From positions 255,460 to 319,459 of the forward strand of contig CAVVCO010000015.1 of the NCBI GenBank assembly GCA_963746735.1: DNA of 64,000 nt, read 5' to 3'. Positions 47,875 through 57,735 of the stretch are shown here, one piece after another (the stretch's first letter is position 1; each line of letters opens with the position of its first letter). The notes beneath the pieces were generated by a model. The model ran no database searches. It was not told where the DNA came from and worked only from the letters and a program-made list of their open reading frames with translations. Made by a program: the position numbers and the translations under genes. This DNA is from CAVSWT01 sp963746735 (GTDB taxonomy: Bacteria > Bacteroidota > Ignavibacteria > Ignavibacteriales > Ignavibacteriaceae).

Positions 47875-49845
47875 TTGATTAAACCGCTGTGGAAACCTAC
47901 CACTGAATTGATCGAAAACTCAAATATGTTTTCATTTATGAATTATATAAATGAATTGACTGGCAAACCAATCTCAGATTACGATGAATTTATGAATGGA
48001 CAATCACAAACATTGAAGAATTCTGGAAATCTATTTGGATTTTATCAGGTGTTATTCATTCCAAGGAGTATGAGAAAATATTATCTGAAAGAAAAATGCC
48101 GGGAGCTAAATGGTTTGAAGGCGCTGAATTAAACTTTGCTGAAAATTTACTGAAGTATAGGGATAATAAAACAGCAATAATAAGTTATAGAGAAGACTTA
48201 CCTAAAGTTACTTTGACTTATCAAGAACTCTATCAAAAAGTGTCATCTTGTGTTAATGAACTAAGAAATCTTGGAGTAAATAAAGGTGACAGAGTAGCCG
48301 GATTTATTACAAATATTCCTGAAGCCATAATTGCTATGCTAGCTGCAACAAGCATTGGTGCAGTTTGGTCCTCATGCTCGCCGGATTTTGGTTTGCAGGG
48401 AGTGCTAGACCGTTTTTCTCAAATTGAACCGAAAGTTTTATTTGCAATAGAATCTTATCAGATATAACGGAAAAGAAAACACTTGCATCGAAAAGATTAA
48501 ACAGATAAGTGAAAATATTCCTTCTATTGAAAAAATTATTTTAGTTCCAAAGTTTAATGATTTTAATTCAAAGCAAATTATTACTACTAAGAAAGATGAA
48601 ATAAAAAATTCTATTTCTTTTTTAGAATTATTAAATAATCCTTCTGATGAAATTAATTTTGAACAGCTTCCGTTTTCTCATCCGGTATATATTATGTATT
48701 CGTCAGGGACAACTGGAAAACCAAAATGCATAGTTCACAGTGCCGGCGGTACATTACTTCAGCATTTTAAAGAATTGTCTCTGCATACTAACTTAAAACG
48801 AAACGATATTATTACTTACTATACTACTTGCGGATGGATGATGTGGAACTGGTTAGTAAGCTCGCTGAATATAGGCTCTGCCATTTTCTTATACGATGGC
48901 AATCCTGCTTATCCAAATATTGAAACTTTGTGGAAACTAATTGATAAAGAAAAGATAAATATCTTCGGCACAAGTCCAAAGTTTTTAAGTATATCACAAA
49001 AAGCTGGTTTAGTTCCAAAAGAAAAATTTGATTTGTCTTCTCTCAATACCATTCTTTCAACCGGCTCTCCGTTAAGTAAAGAAAATTTCGAATGGGTATA
49101 TTCCGATGTTAAAAGAGATATACAGCTTTCTTCGATTTCAGGAGGAACGGATATAATTTCTTGTTTCATGTTAGGCAACCCGATTCTCCCTGTTTATAGT
49201 GGGGAAATTCAATGCAGAGGATTAGGAATGAAAGTAGAAGCTTATGATGAAGATGGAAAATCCATTTTACGGAAAAAAGGTGAATTGGTATGTACAGAGC
49301 CATTTCCCTCAATGCCAGTGTATTTTTGGAATGACACAGATAACGAAAAATATTTAAATGCTTACTTTAGAAAATATCATGGAATATGGCATCACGGAGA
49401 TTTTATTGAAATAACCGAGCACAGCGGAATTATAGTTTATGGCAGGTCAGATGCTACTTTAAATCCAGGCGGAGTTAGAATCGGCACAGCAGAAATTTAT
49501 AGAATAGTTGAAAACATGAATGAAGTTGTGGATAGTTTAGTCATAGGACAAAATTGGAATAACGATGTTAGAATAATTTTATTCGTCGTCTTAAAAAATG
49601 AATTAATTCTTACCGAGGAATTAAAGGATAAAATTCGTAAAGATATAAAAAGATTAGCAACTTCCAGGCATATACCGAATAAAATTATTCAAATAAATGA
49701 AGTACCTCGAACAATTAACGGGAAGAAGGTTGAAATTGCAGTAACAAGAATTATTCATGGAGAATCAGCAAAAAATAAAGATGCTCTGGCTAATCCCAAA
49801 TCATTGGATCAGTTTAAAATTATGGAAGAACTAAAAAATAATTAG
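47875..49845 (+). pseudogene. aacS: Acetoacetyl-CoA synthetase, frameshifted
   Basis: An acyl-adenylate-forming enzyme that activates acetoacetate from tyrosine breakdown. The N-terminal part begins LWKPTTELIENSNMFSFMN. Frame shifts near 47990 and 48460 divide it; the ATP-binding YIMYSSGTTGKPK near 48690 and the C-terminal YGRSDATLNPGGVRIGTAEI and NGKKVEIAVTRI are intact. Joined, it is about 655 residues, the usual AacS length. As the last gene in the set it completes the path to acetoacetyl-CoA. Shifts may be errors. Confidence 0.85.
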
Positions 49846-49967
49846 ATGATTTCGATAATTAGTAAAAATAAGAAATTAGTAAGGTTACATTGTTTCTATA
49901 ACCTATCAATAATTGTTTTTTAATTCTTTTATTGTGATTATATTTATTCCGTTATTTAAGGTAGTCG

Positions 49968-50315
49968 ATGAATTTTGTTACTGAAAATAGGAATGACATT
50001 AAAATAATAACCGTAAATTTAAAACGGGCAACTATCAGCTATGCCGATGAATTCAAATCCATTTTAATAAAAGATATTAATAAAGGTTTGAAAAAAATAA
50101 TAATCGATTTGAATGAATGTGAATTTATGGATAGTGTTTTTTTCGGTGCGCTTGTTTCAGCCTTAAAAGAAATTGTCAAGGGACAGGGAGAAATCAAGAT
50201 TTGCAATTCAACCTCAGATGCAAAGAAAATGTTAGAACACACTAGAGCTACTCGTGTTTTCAGTTTGTACGATAGTAGGGAAGAAGCAATAAATAGTTTT
50301 TCAGAAAATAAATAG
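49968..50315 (+). CDS. STAS-domain anti-anti-sigma factor-like protein
   Basis: A 115-residue single STAS domain. The usual phosphorylatable serine is in ECEFMDSVFFGALV (sequence DS). Such proteins bind and release anti-sigma kinases. No partner RsbW-type kinase or phosphatase is adjacent, so the pathway is open. Convergent with the URO-D family gene, only 22 bases away. Confidence 0.8.
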   Translation: MNFVTENRNDIKIITVNLKRATISYADEFKSILIKDINKGLKKIIIDLNECEFMDSVFFGALVSALKEIVKGQGEIKICNSTSDAKKMLEHTRATRVFSLYDSREEAINSFSENK

Positions 50316-50337
50316 TTGTTCTATAAAGTTTATACAG

Positions 50338-51514
50338 CTAATACTTTCCAAATTTTTCAATAAGTTTAAATAATAGTTCAATATTTTCAGGCGGAGTTGA
50401 AGGTGCAATTGAACAAGCTGTACTTAAAATATACCCGCCATTTTTCTTTCCTACTTCTATTCTTCTTATAACATCTTTTTCAATAACTTCATTTGAACCA
50501 TAAAGCAATGTATTTACAGGGTCAATATTTCCTTTAATAAATGCTTTGCCATTTAGATATTTTTTTGCTTCTTCAATTTCAACAGTTCCTAGTGGAGGCG
50601 GATCAAGAGTATCAATACCATCAGTACCTGTTTCTAACATTAAATCAAGCCTATCTCCGATGCTTCCGCAAGTGTGCGTGTAAATAGGAATATTAAATTC
50701 ATTCTTAATATATTTTAATAATCTTCTGTTCATAAGGCAGAACAAATTCCATATAATGTTGTTTTGAAATTAGTCCAGCCCCGGCAAAAGCTGATGATAT
50801 TAGCAGAGCATCAATTCCTTCTTCAATATATATTTTTGCAAGTTGCACTGCACCTTCAGTTAATCTATCCAAAACGACTTTAACTTTTATGGGATCTTCA
50901 ATTATGGCTAATAAAGCATTTTCATAATTAAGCAGCTCTAAAAATTGCGACCATGGAGAAAATATTTCTGCATGGATCGAGATATCTTTTCCAGCTTTTT
51001 CTTTTACTTTTTTAATTGTGTCTGAAATATAGTCCGGGAAAAAATTATTTGATTCTCTTTCTATATTTTCAAATCCCCATTTAGATGGATATGAAATACC
51101 GGTAATATCCCATGGTTCAACATAAAAAAGCTTTTCGGGGTCTATTTCATCAAAAGAAGGATAATATATTGTGTCATCAGGCTGATAATAGTGGGGGTTA
51201 TCATCATTTGGAATAATTGAATAACAACCATTTTTCCAAAAAATCTTTTTTTCAACTTTATCTGTTTCAATTTTTTCAATATAGTTTTTAATATCTGGTG
51301 GTCTGCCGGGAAGATTAATTAATATGCCATCAAAAAAATATTTTTTTTGAAGATTTACTAATGCTTCAGCAAATCCATCAGAAGTTAACCAAACGTCAAT
51401 TGGGTCAACACCGGAGAATAAAAAATAATGACCAATAGAAAGCTGACACATCACCGGGACTCTATCGGGAGTCTTCAATTCCATTGCAATTTTCATTCGT
51501 TCTTTAGAGGTCAT
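50338..51514 (-). pseudogene. Uroporphyrinogen decarboxylase-family (methyltransferase-like) protein, frameshifted
   Basis: Two minus-strand frames (51514 to 50705 and 50745 to 50338) overlap and together form about 390 residues. The URO-D/MtaA/CmuA-like barrel shows TPDRVPVMCQLSIGHY near the start, AFAGAGLISKQHYMEFVLPYE at the junction (split) and YTHTCGSIGDRLDLM, where a metal-binding His-x-Cys lies, then KGNIDPVNTLLYGS. This subfamily transfers methyl groups to corrinoids rather than making heme. A one-base shift near 50725 breaks it. Substrate unknown. Confidence 0.75.
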
Positions 51515-51861
51515 AATTTTTTAAGTATTATTATAAAGATATTTAATATAAAGTATAAAAAAAGTAAAAAATAACTAAAGGTAAAAATATTATTAATTAT
51601 TCACATGATGATAGCTTGAAAAAATAATTTTAAGTAGCAGATGAGTTAATATTTATTTAACAATTTAATCCAAAACCTAAAATTCATTTATATTATTAAA
51701 TAGCAGACTGATATGTTATATTTGAAGTTAAATTTTGAAAAATATTTGTAGATGAAATCAAAAATAAAATTAGTCTGCAAAATAATTGTTTGCATTGGAC
51801 TTTATTAATGAAGTTAGTCATCTTTTTATAGGGAAATTATTCTAATTGAAAGTCTGTTTAG
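51515..51861. other. Intergenic region upstream of a TonB receptor
   Basis: 347 bases between divergent genes. AT-rich; no reading frame, tRNA or recognisable riboswitch. A 7-base inverted repeat GCAGACT (51703-51709) / AGTCTGC (51772-51778) is the only structure I noted. Confidence 0.5.
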
Positions 51862-54226
51862 GTGAGAAATTTTATAATACTATTTTTGCTGAATTTATCA
51901 TTTAGCTTTGCTCAGGGGATTTATTTAAAGGGAAGAATAACCGATAGTTCATCCCACTTGCCAATTAAAAATGCCGTAGTGTTTATTTCGTACGACCATT
52001 ATGTTTACACAAATGAAGAAGGTAATTACAATATTAATGGTTTAACCAAAGGTAAAATTAGTATTCAAGTTACCCAAATAGGATACAAATCATTTTCGGA
52101 AGAAATTTATTTACCTAAAGACAGTATTAAAAATATTTCTCTGCAGCCATCGCCTATTGAGTTAGATGAAATTCTTGTCAGTACAAATAGGTTCGATAAT
52201 TACCTTCGCAACTCAACTTATTCTGAACTATTAGTTAACTCAAAGCAAATTCAAAATCAAGTGTTTCAATCTTTGCCGGAAGCATTAAAAAGTGAGCCTG
52301 GAATTTCGTTAATAAATGAAGGTGCATGGGGAACTGAAATTAGTATACGTGGATTGAGCCGCGAAAATGTAGTCGTTTTAGTAGATGGAAATAGGATCGC
52401 AACATCAACGGATGTGGCGGCAAGATTTTCTTTAATTGATTTAAATGACATTGAAAGAGTTGAAATTATAAAAGGTGGTTCTTCCACAATTTATGGTTCA
52501 GGGGCAACAGGAGGAATAGTAAATATTATTACTAAATCCCCAGCTTTTAGCGATAACTTTTTGTTAAATGGAAATGTTTCTACTGGATTTAATTCTGTAA
52601 ACAGTTCATCAAATTTGTCGGGTTCTATTTATGCCGGTGAATCTAAGTGGGCTGCAAAATTTACGGGCTCTTTTAGAAAAGCGGGCAATACTCAAACGCC
52701 TGTTGGTGAATTAAAAAATAGTCAATACCAGGATTATAGCTTTTCCGGTAATTTAAACTTCAATCCTTTCACAAATCAATTATTGAAATTAAACTATCAG
52801 TTATATAAAGCAACTGACGTTGGAATCCCTGGTTCTTCTGTATTTCCAAGTAATGCCGAAGTAAAATACCCCGTAGAAAAAAGGGATTTAATTTCGGCGG
52901 CGTATGAAATACAAAACATCTCGCCGGTACTTTACAAACTTACACTTAAATATTCCAATCAATACATATTTCGTGATGTTGAAAACATTCCTCATATCGT
53001 ACAAAATATTGCTGCTACAAGTACTTCTCCTGCAAAGAGAGTGAGTGTTCTTAAAATTTTACCTAATGCAGATCATAGGAATAATAACTTTCAGGTATAT
53101 GGAAACCTGCTTCCCGCACGAAGATAATAACTTAGTCTTAGGAATTGATTATTGGGATAGAAGCTACAACGGCAACCGGGAAAAATATCAGTTGATTGAA
53201 GTTCTTGATTCATTAGGAAATACAATCAATTCGATAAATAAAGTTATTGGTGAAAAGCCTTTACCCGATTCGAAATTTCAAAGCATCGGATTATTTGCAC
53301 AGGATGATGCGGGAATAATTAAAAATAAACTTTCGCTTTCACTTGGGGCAAGGGTTGATAAGATAAATGTAAAAGGTGAAACAACTTTTAATCCTGTTTA
53401 TGCAATTACAAATGGAATATTAAATGATTCTCCAGCAGGGCAAAAAATTATTTGGAATAAAACCGAAGATCATAATTATTCGTTCAGTTCAAATGTTGGA
53501 TTTAAATATTCTTTAAATGAACATCTGGATTTTACAACTAGTCTTGTATACTCATTCCGCTCTCCATCTCTTGAAGAAAGATTTCAATATATAGATCAAG
53601 GAAGCTATGTGCGAGTGGGAAATCCTAATCTTAAGTCAGAAAAAGAAAAATCTGTTGATCTTGGAATTAGATACTATTTATCTAACTTAAAAATAATTTC
53701 AAGTTTCTTCTTTAATTATTTTAATGACCTTGTTGCTGAAATTCCCGGAACATTTGAAGGTAGAAATGCATTTATTAAAACTAATATTGGGAAATCGAGA
53801 TTGTACGGCTTTGATTTGAATGTTGATTATAATTTTTATGATGATTTCGTATTATATACAACAGCTTCTTATGTCAAAGGAGATGATATAACCGCAAATG
53901 GCAATTTACCGGAAATCCCTCCATTAAATGGAATAATAGGTATGAAGTTAAACAATCTCAATTATTTTAATTTTGATTTATCATCAACAATTTTTGCTGC
54001 TCAAAACAAAGTTGCCGAAGGTGAATTGAAAACACCCGGATATGCGGTTTTTAATTTAATGATGTATACAAATGAAATTGAGCTTTCATCTTTGCGATTA
54101 AAAATTTGTGCCGGCATTGATAACATTTTAAATAAAGATTATCGCAATCATTTATCAACCTTCCGCGGAAATATTATAGAAGAACCGGGAAGAAATTTTT
54201 ACATCAAATTAATAACACGCTGGTAA
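51862..54226 (+). pseudogene. TonB-dependent receptor, frameshifted
   Basis: A GTG start at 51862 with a signal peptide (RNFIILFLLNLSFSFAQ), a CarboxypepD_reg-like domain, TonB box region (ELDEILVSTNRF), plug (ISIRGLSRENVVVLVDG, then IERVEIIKGGSSTIYGSGA) and barrel. The frame stops at 53127 and goes on from about 53115 in another frame (EDNNLVLGIDYWDR) to the terminal NFYIKLITRW. Joined it has about 787 residues. Substrate unknown (siderophore, heme or cobalamin type). Confidence 0.83.
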
Positions 54227-54308
54227 ATAAAATTAGAGTTATTTGTACGATTCGCAATTCTAAGAAAAGCAATGTAAAACAATAAAAAATATTTCTAAGA
54301 AGTAAACT

Positions 54309-55190
54309 ATGAACTGGTTTTTATTGGCATTCATTTCTGCGATTTTCTCGGCTGCTGCGGCTGTTTCCGAAAAGAAAATATTATTCACTATGAATGCCCT
54401 CGATTTTTCATTTTTGATTTCAATTGTTACACTTTTCTTTTCAATTCCTTTCTTTGGAATGATGGAATACAGTGATATTTTTTCAATCAGAATCTTAATA
54501 CTTTTTCTAAAAACCATTCTAAGTGCTGCAGCATTTCTTTATGTAATGCTATCTATTAAAAATCTTGAATTAAGCGAGGCACTTCCGCTGTTGGCATTAA
54601 CACCGGCTTTTGTTGCTATATCCGGAATCTTTTTTATAAATGATTCTTTAACAAGTGTAGAATGGCTTGGAATAATGTTAATGGTAGCCGGCACATATAT
54701 TCTTGAAATAAAAAAGGGAAGTAAAAATCTATTTGAACCATTTAAGGTAATATTCAATTCTAAAAAATATTCCTATATCTTAATTGCTTTAATTCTATTT
54801 ACTATTACATCTTTATTGGATAGAGTATTGTTGAGAAGCTACAACCTTCCGCCATATACGTTCATGGCTTTTCAACAATTATTTTATGCACTAATATTTA
54901 CTGTTATAGTCTTAGTTAGATATAAAAATATTTCAATGCCGATTAAAGAAGTAAATAAGAAAATATTTTATTTAATAATTTTAGTTTCATTGTTTACTGT
55001 TGTTTATAGATACACTCAAATCGAAGCAACCAAATTGGCGCCGGTTGCACTTGTTCTTTCAGTAAAAAGAATTTCAGTATTAATGGCAATTATTTTCGGC
55101 GGGAAGCTTTTTAAAGATGCTAATTTATACAGAAGAATAATTGCAGCGGTAATAATTTTAATCGGGGCAGCAATATTAATGAATGCATAA
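54309..55190 (+). CDS. EamA/DMT-family transporter
   Basis: A 293-residue inner-membrane protein with about ten helices in two EamA repeats (WFLLAFISAIFSAAAAVSEK; second repeat near KYSYILIALILFTITSLLDR). The end of the first repeat has the typical LGIMLMVAGTYIL. Drug/metabolite transporter family; substrate unknown. Single gene convergent with the NifX-like gene. Confidence 0.8.
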   Translation: MNWFLLAFISAIFSAAAAVSEKKILFTMNALDFSFLISIVTLFFSIPFFGMMEYSDIFSIRILILFLKTILSAAAFLYVMLSIKNLELSEALPLLALTPAFVAISGIFFINDSLTSVEWLGIMLMVAGTYILEIKKGSKNLFEPFKVIFNSKKYSYILIALILFTITSLLDRVLLRSYNLPPYTFMAFQQLFYALIFTVIVLVRYKNISMPIKEVNKKIFYLIILVSLFTVVYRYTQIEATKLAPVALVLSVKRISVLMAIIFGGKLFKDANLYRRIIAAVIILIGAAILMNA

Positions 55191-55268
55191 TAAGATTAAA
55201 AACTTATCATAATTAATATACTTTCTCTTAAAGATAGTTCCCCAAATTTTAATCAATCTATTTTAATA

Positions 55269-55601
55269 TCAATTAAAAATACTCTCATTTATTATTGGAA
55301 GTAAGCCGTCCAGATAGAGATTTAATATATAATCAATATCCCCTTGAATCCATGGGATTACTTTAATGTTATAATTCTTAAGTTTTTTTACACACAATCT
55401 CGTTAAGCCACCGCATATTAAAACATCCGGTTTAAGTTTTAAAAGGTTTTCTAGTTTTTTTAAGGTATCAACATTATCAAGTTGTAGTGTCTCTTTTGTT
55501 TTAATCTCATTGTTCTCAATTTTTACTACCATTACTTTTTCGGATACATCTAATCGTGGTGATATTCTATTTCCAAAGATTGATAAAATGATAGTTTTCA
55601 T
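55269..55601 (-). CDS. NifX/NafY-like iron-molybdenum cluster-binding domain protein
   Basis: A 110-residue protein of the dinitrogenase iron-molybdenum cofactor-binding fold: start MKTIILSIFGNRISPRLDVS, then KLKPDVLICGGLTRLCVKKL and YNIKVIPWI. Such domains carry metal-sulfur clusters in NifB/NifX proteins and in the orange protein of sulfate reducers. There are no nif genes here. A dyad (55786-55803) and a sigma-54-like promoter (55657-55671) lie upstream, suggesting control by the adjacent activator. Confidence 0.8.
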   Translation of the reverse strand: MKTIILSIFGNRISPRLDVSEKVMVVKIENNEIKTKETLQLDNVDTLKKLENLLKLKPDVLICGGLTRLCVKKLKNYNIKVIPWIQGDIDYILNLYLDGLLPIINESIFN

Positions 55602-55656
55602 AACGTAATGCTTATAAAATTTAAACTAATTATTTGTTTTCATTTGAGAGCATATT

Positions 55657-55671
55657 TCAATTCAACTGCCA
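55657..55671 (-). promoter_or_regulatory. Sigma-54-like -24/-12 promoter for the NifX-like gene
   Basis: On the minus strand TGGCAGTTGAATTGA: GG and GA are separated by 10 bases, the sigma-54 spacing (consensus TGGCAC-N5-TTGC; here TTGA). It lies 56 bases before the start codon and about 115 bases from the dyad at 55786. Confidence 0.5.
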
Positions 55672-55785
55672 GAATATTTTTATTCGTTTTAATGTATGAC
55701 TTCAAATGATTATTGAGATTTAATGGTAATGTGATGAAAGAATGGAATTAGAAACGTTGCATGAATGAATCTTATTTAAGTAAAT

Positions 55786-55803
55786 AGTCGCGATAATGCG
55801 ACA
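55786..55803. promoter_or_regulatory. Upstream activator site 1
   Basis: AGTCGCGATAATGCGACA is an 18-base dyad and matches site 2 (57217-57234) at 14 of 18 bases. A half-site GTTGCAT lies 30 bases away at 55756-55762, that is, on the same helix face. Confidence 0.55.
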
Positions 55804-55809
55804 GTTAAT

Positions 55810-57156
55810 TTAGGATAGATTGTATTTTTTCATCTTCCGATAAAGGGTAGCACGATGCAATTTAAGTTCTTTCGCAGACATAGCTTTATTCCCGTCATTT
55901 TTTCTCAATACCTCAATAATTAAGTTACATTCTACTGCCTGGAATGGAGGGAGTGATTTTTCTAATTTCGTATTTAAAATTACTTTATCTTTTACGTGTA
56001 ATTCGGGAGGTAAATGTTTTAACTCAATTTCTACACCTTGGCACATAACGCACGAATGTTCTATAATATTTTCAAGTTCTCGTACATTTCCTTGATAATC
56101 ATATTGCATTAATAATTCCAAAACATCTGCTGAGACACTTTCAATGTTTTTTCCCATTCTATAATTAAATCTTTGCAAAAATTGTCCTACTAACAATGGA
56201 ATATCCTCTCTTCTCTTATTAAGTGGAGGAAGATATATCTTAACAACATTTAACCTATAAAAAAGGTCGTCTCTAAAAACATTCTTTTTTACAAGCTTTT
56301 TTAGGTCTTCTTTAGATGCAACTATTAGCCGTACATCAGCTTTTACTGGTGCAGTAGCTCCCAATGGTTCAAATTCTCTTTCCTGTAATACTCTTAGAAG
56401 TTTTACTTGAATTGAGAGCGGTAAACTTTCAATTTCATCTAAAAATATAGAACCTCCCTTTGCAAGAGCAAAACGGCCAGGCTTATCCTTTTTTGCATCT
56501 GTAAAAGCACCTTTTACATAACCGAATAGTTCTGATTCAAGCAGTGTATCGGGCAAAGCTCCACAATTAATTGCAACAAAGGGTCCATTTTTTCTTGCAC
56601 TTAATCTATGCACTGCACGTGCAAATAATTCTTTTCCAGTTCCACTTGTGCCTTGAATTAAAACAGTGCTTTCACTTTGTGAGATTATAGGAAGTGTATC
56701 AAATATCTTTAGAATTTCATGATTCTTTGAGACGATATCTTCAAAAGTATAACCTTTTCTTATTACCTTTTTTAATTCTTCAATAGCCGATAAATCCCGG
56801 AAAGATTCAACTCCACCAACAAATTTTCCCTTTTCATTTTTTAGAATTGAAGTGCTAATTTTTATCGGTATTTCATTTCCGTTTGATCTTAGAATCGTTA
56901 CTTGCTTATCAATTATTTGCTCACCCGTTTTTAATGAACATTTTAAAGCGCACGCTTTTTCACAAATATTAGCTCTTAAAACCTCAAAACAAAACTGCCC
57001 AACAGCGTCTTCCTTTTTTATACCCGTTATTTCTTCGGCAGATCTGTTAAAGGAAGTAATTCTCATATTCTCATCAACAGTAAAAACACCATCAGCGATA
57101 CTATCAAGAATGATGTTTGAATAAATTTTCTGGGGTTCTCTATTTTGATCTTTCAT
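55810..57156 (-). CDS. PAS-domain sigma-54-dependent transcriptional activator
   Basis: A 448-residue enhancer-binding protein. PAS domain (about 12-130) with cysteines 56, 65, 69 and 73 in FCFEVLRANICEKACALKC, which could bind an iron-sulfur cluster or act as redox switch. AAA+ domain: Walker A GTSGTGKE at 169-176, Walker B GSIFLDE at 235-241, and the sigma-54 loop as GAFTDA at 216-221 instead of GAFTGA. Fis-type helix-turn-helix at the C-terminus (SAKELKLHRATLYRKMKKY). Candidate target sites lie on each side of the gene. Confidence 0.9.
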   Translation of the reverse strand: MKDQNREPQKIYSNIILDSIADGVFTVDENMRITSFNRSAEEITGIKKEDAVGQFCFEVLRANICEKACALKCSLKTGEQIIDKQVTILRSNGNEIPIKISTSILKNEKGKFVGGVESFRDLSAIEELKKVIRKGYTFEDIVSKNHEILKIFDTLPIISQSESTVLIQGTSGTGKELFARAVHRLSARKNGPFVAINCGALPDTLLESELFGYVKGAFTDAKKDKPGRFALAKGGSIFLDEIESLPLSIQVKLLRVLQEREFEPLGATAPVKADVRLIVASKEDLKKLVKKNVFRDDLFYRLNVVKIYLPPLNKRREDIPLLVGQFLQRFNYRMGKNIESVSADVLELLMQYDYQGNVRELENIIEHSCVMCQGVEIELKHLPPELHVKDKVILNTKLEKSLPPFQAVECNLIIEVLRKNDGNKAMSAKELKLHRATLYRKMKKYNLS

Positions 57157-57216
57157 CGCGCTTAATATTTAATGTTAATGCATTTTGTAAATCTAAATTT
57201 ACTACATAAAAATAAG

Positions 57217-57234
57217 AGTTGCATAACTGCGACA
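57217..57234. promoter_or_regulatory. Upstream activator site 2
   Basis: AGTTGCATAACTGCGACA lies in the divergent region, 61 bases before the activator start and 62 bases before the sigma-54-like promoter of the rightward operon. Its inner half GCGACA is identical to site 1. Confidence 0.55.
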
Positions 57235-57295
57235 CTAATTTCCAAAATAAACATAGAAAAATTCAATTATTAACTAATAATCAAATTATCTCAAT

Positions 57296-57310
57296 TGGTT
57301 CTCTTTTTGA
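57296..57310 (+). promoter_or_regulatory. Sigma-54-like -24/-12 promoter of the rightward redox operon
   Basis: TGGTTCTCTTTTTGA has GG and GA separated by 10 bases, the same spacing and TTGA -12 box as the promoter at 55657. It is 74 bases before the preferred ATG at 57385. Confidence 0.4.
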
Positions 57311-57384
57311 TTAAAGCAATAGTAATTGAAAAATATATAAGTATTAAAAAATGTCAATTTTATTTTTTAATGCCTGGAGGAAAA

Positions 57385-57633
57385 ATGGATTCAACATGTA
57401 AAAAAGCTTTTATCATAATTTTCGGGATGCCAGCAGTATTGTTTCTAATTGCTGGGTGGATTTTGTTAGGTGGAGAAAAAATTAAAGGTGAAATGTTTAA
57501 TGGAATTTTTAATGATTTCAGTTTGATGCTGCTTCCTACAATACTCTTCATTTTAATAGGATGGATTATTGACAAGTTTGTATTTAGTGGTTCACTGCTA
57601 AATTGTTGGAGAAAAAAATCAGTAAAAAAATAA
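57385..57633 (+). CDS. Small two-helix membrane protein
   Basis: 82 residues from ATG 57385, chosen because GGAGG lies 5 bases before it; a longer reading would cross the promoter. Two transmembrane helices (about 9-29 and 47-66) flank a short loop (GGEKIKGEMFNGIFND), with basic tail KKSVKK. Two cysteines (MDSTCKK and LLNCWRK). I do not recognise the family. First gene of the rightward redox operon. Confidence 0.6.
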   Translation: MDSTCKKAFIIIFGMPAVLFLIAGWILLGGEKIKGEMFNGIFNDFSLMLLPTILFILIGWIIDKFVFSGSLLNCWRKKSVKK

Positions 57634-57735
57634 ATTAAGAATTTTAAATTTTGTTTTTATCAGTTGCATCAATAGTTAGCGTAAAAATTTAAAAATAAGA
57701 TTACTTTCATTTTCAATAGGATTATAAAAAAAATT

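Noticed and set aside
51515..51861. Possible cobalamin riboswitch before the TonB receptor
   Set aside because: The conserved B12-box core is absent and only a weak 7-base inverted repeat is present.
55269..55601. Nitrogen-fixation gene
   Set aside because: The protein is a lone NifX/NafY-like domain; no nifHDK, nifB or nifEN genes are near and this fold is used in other metal-cluster proteins.
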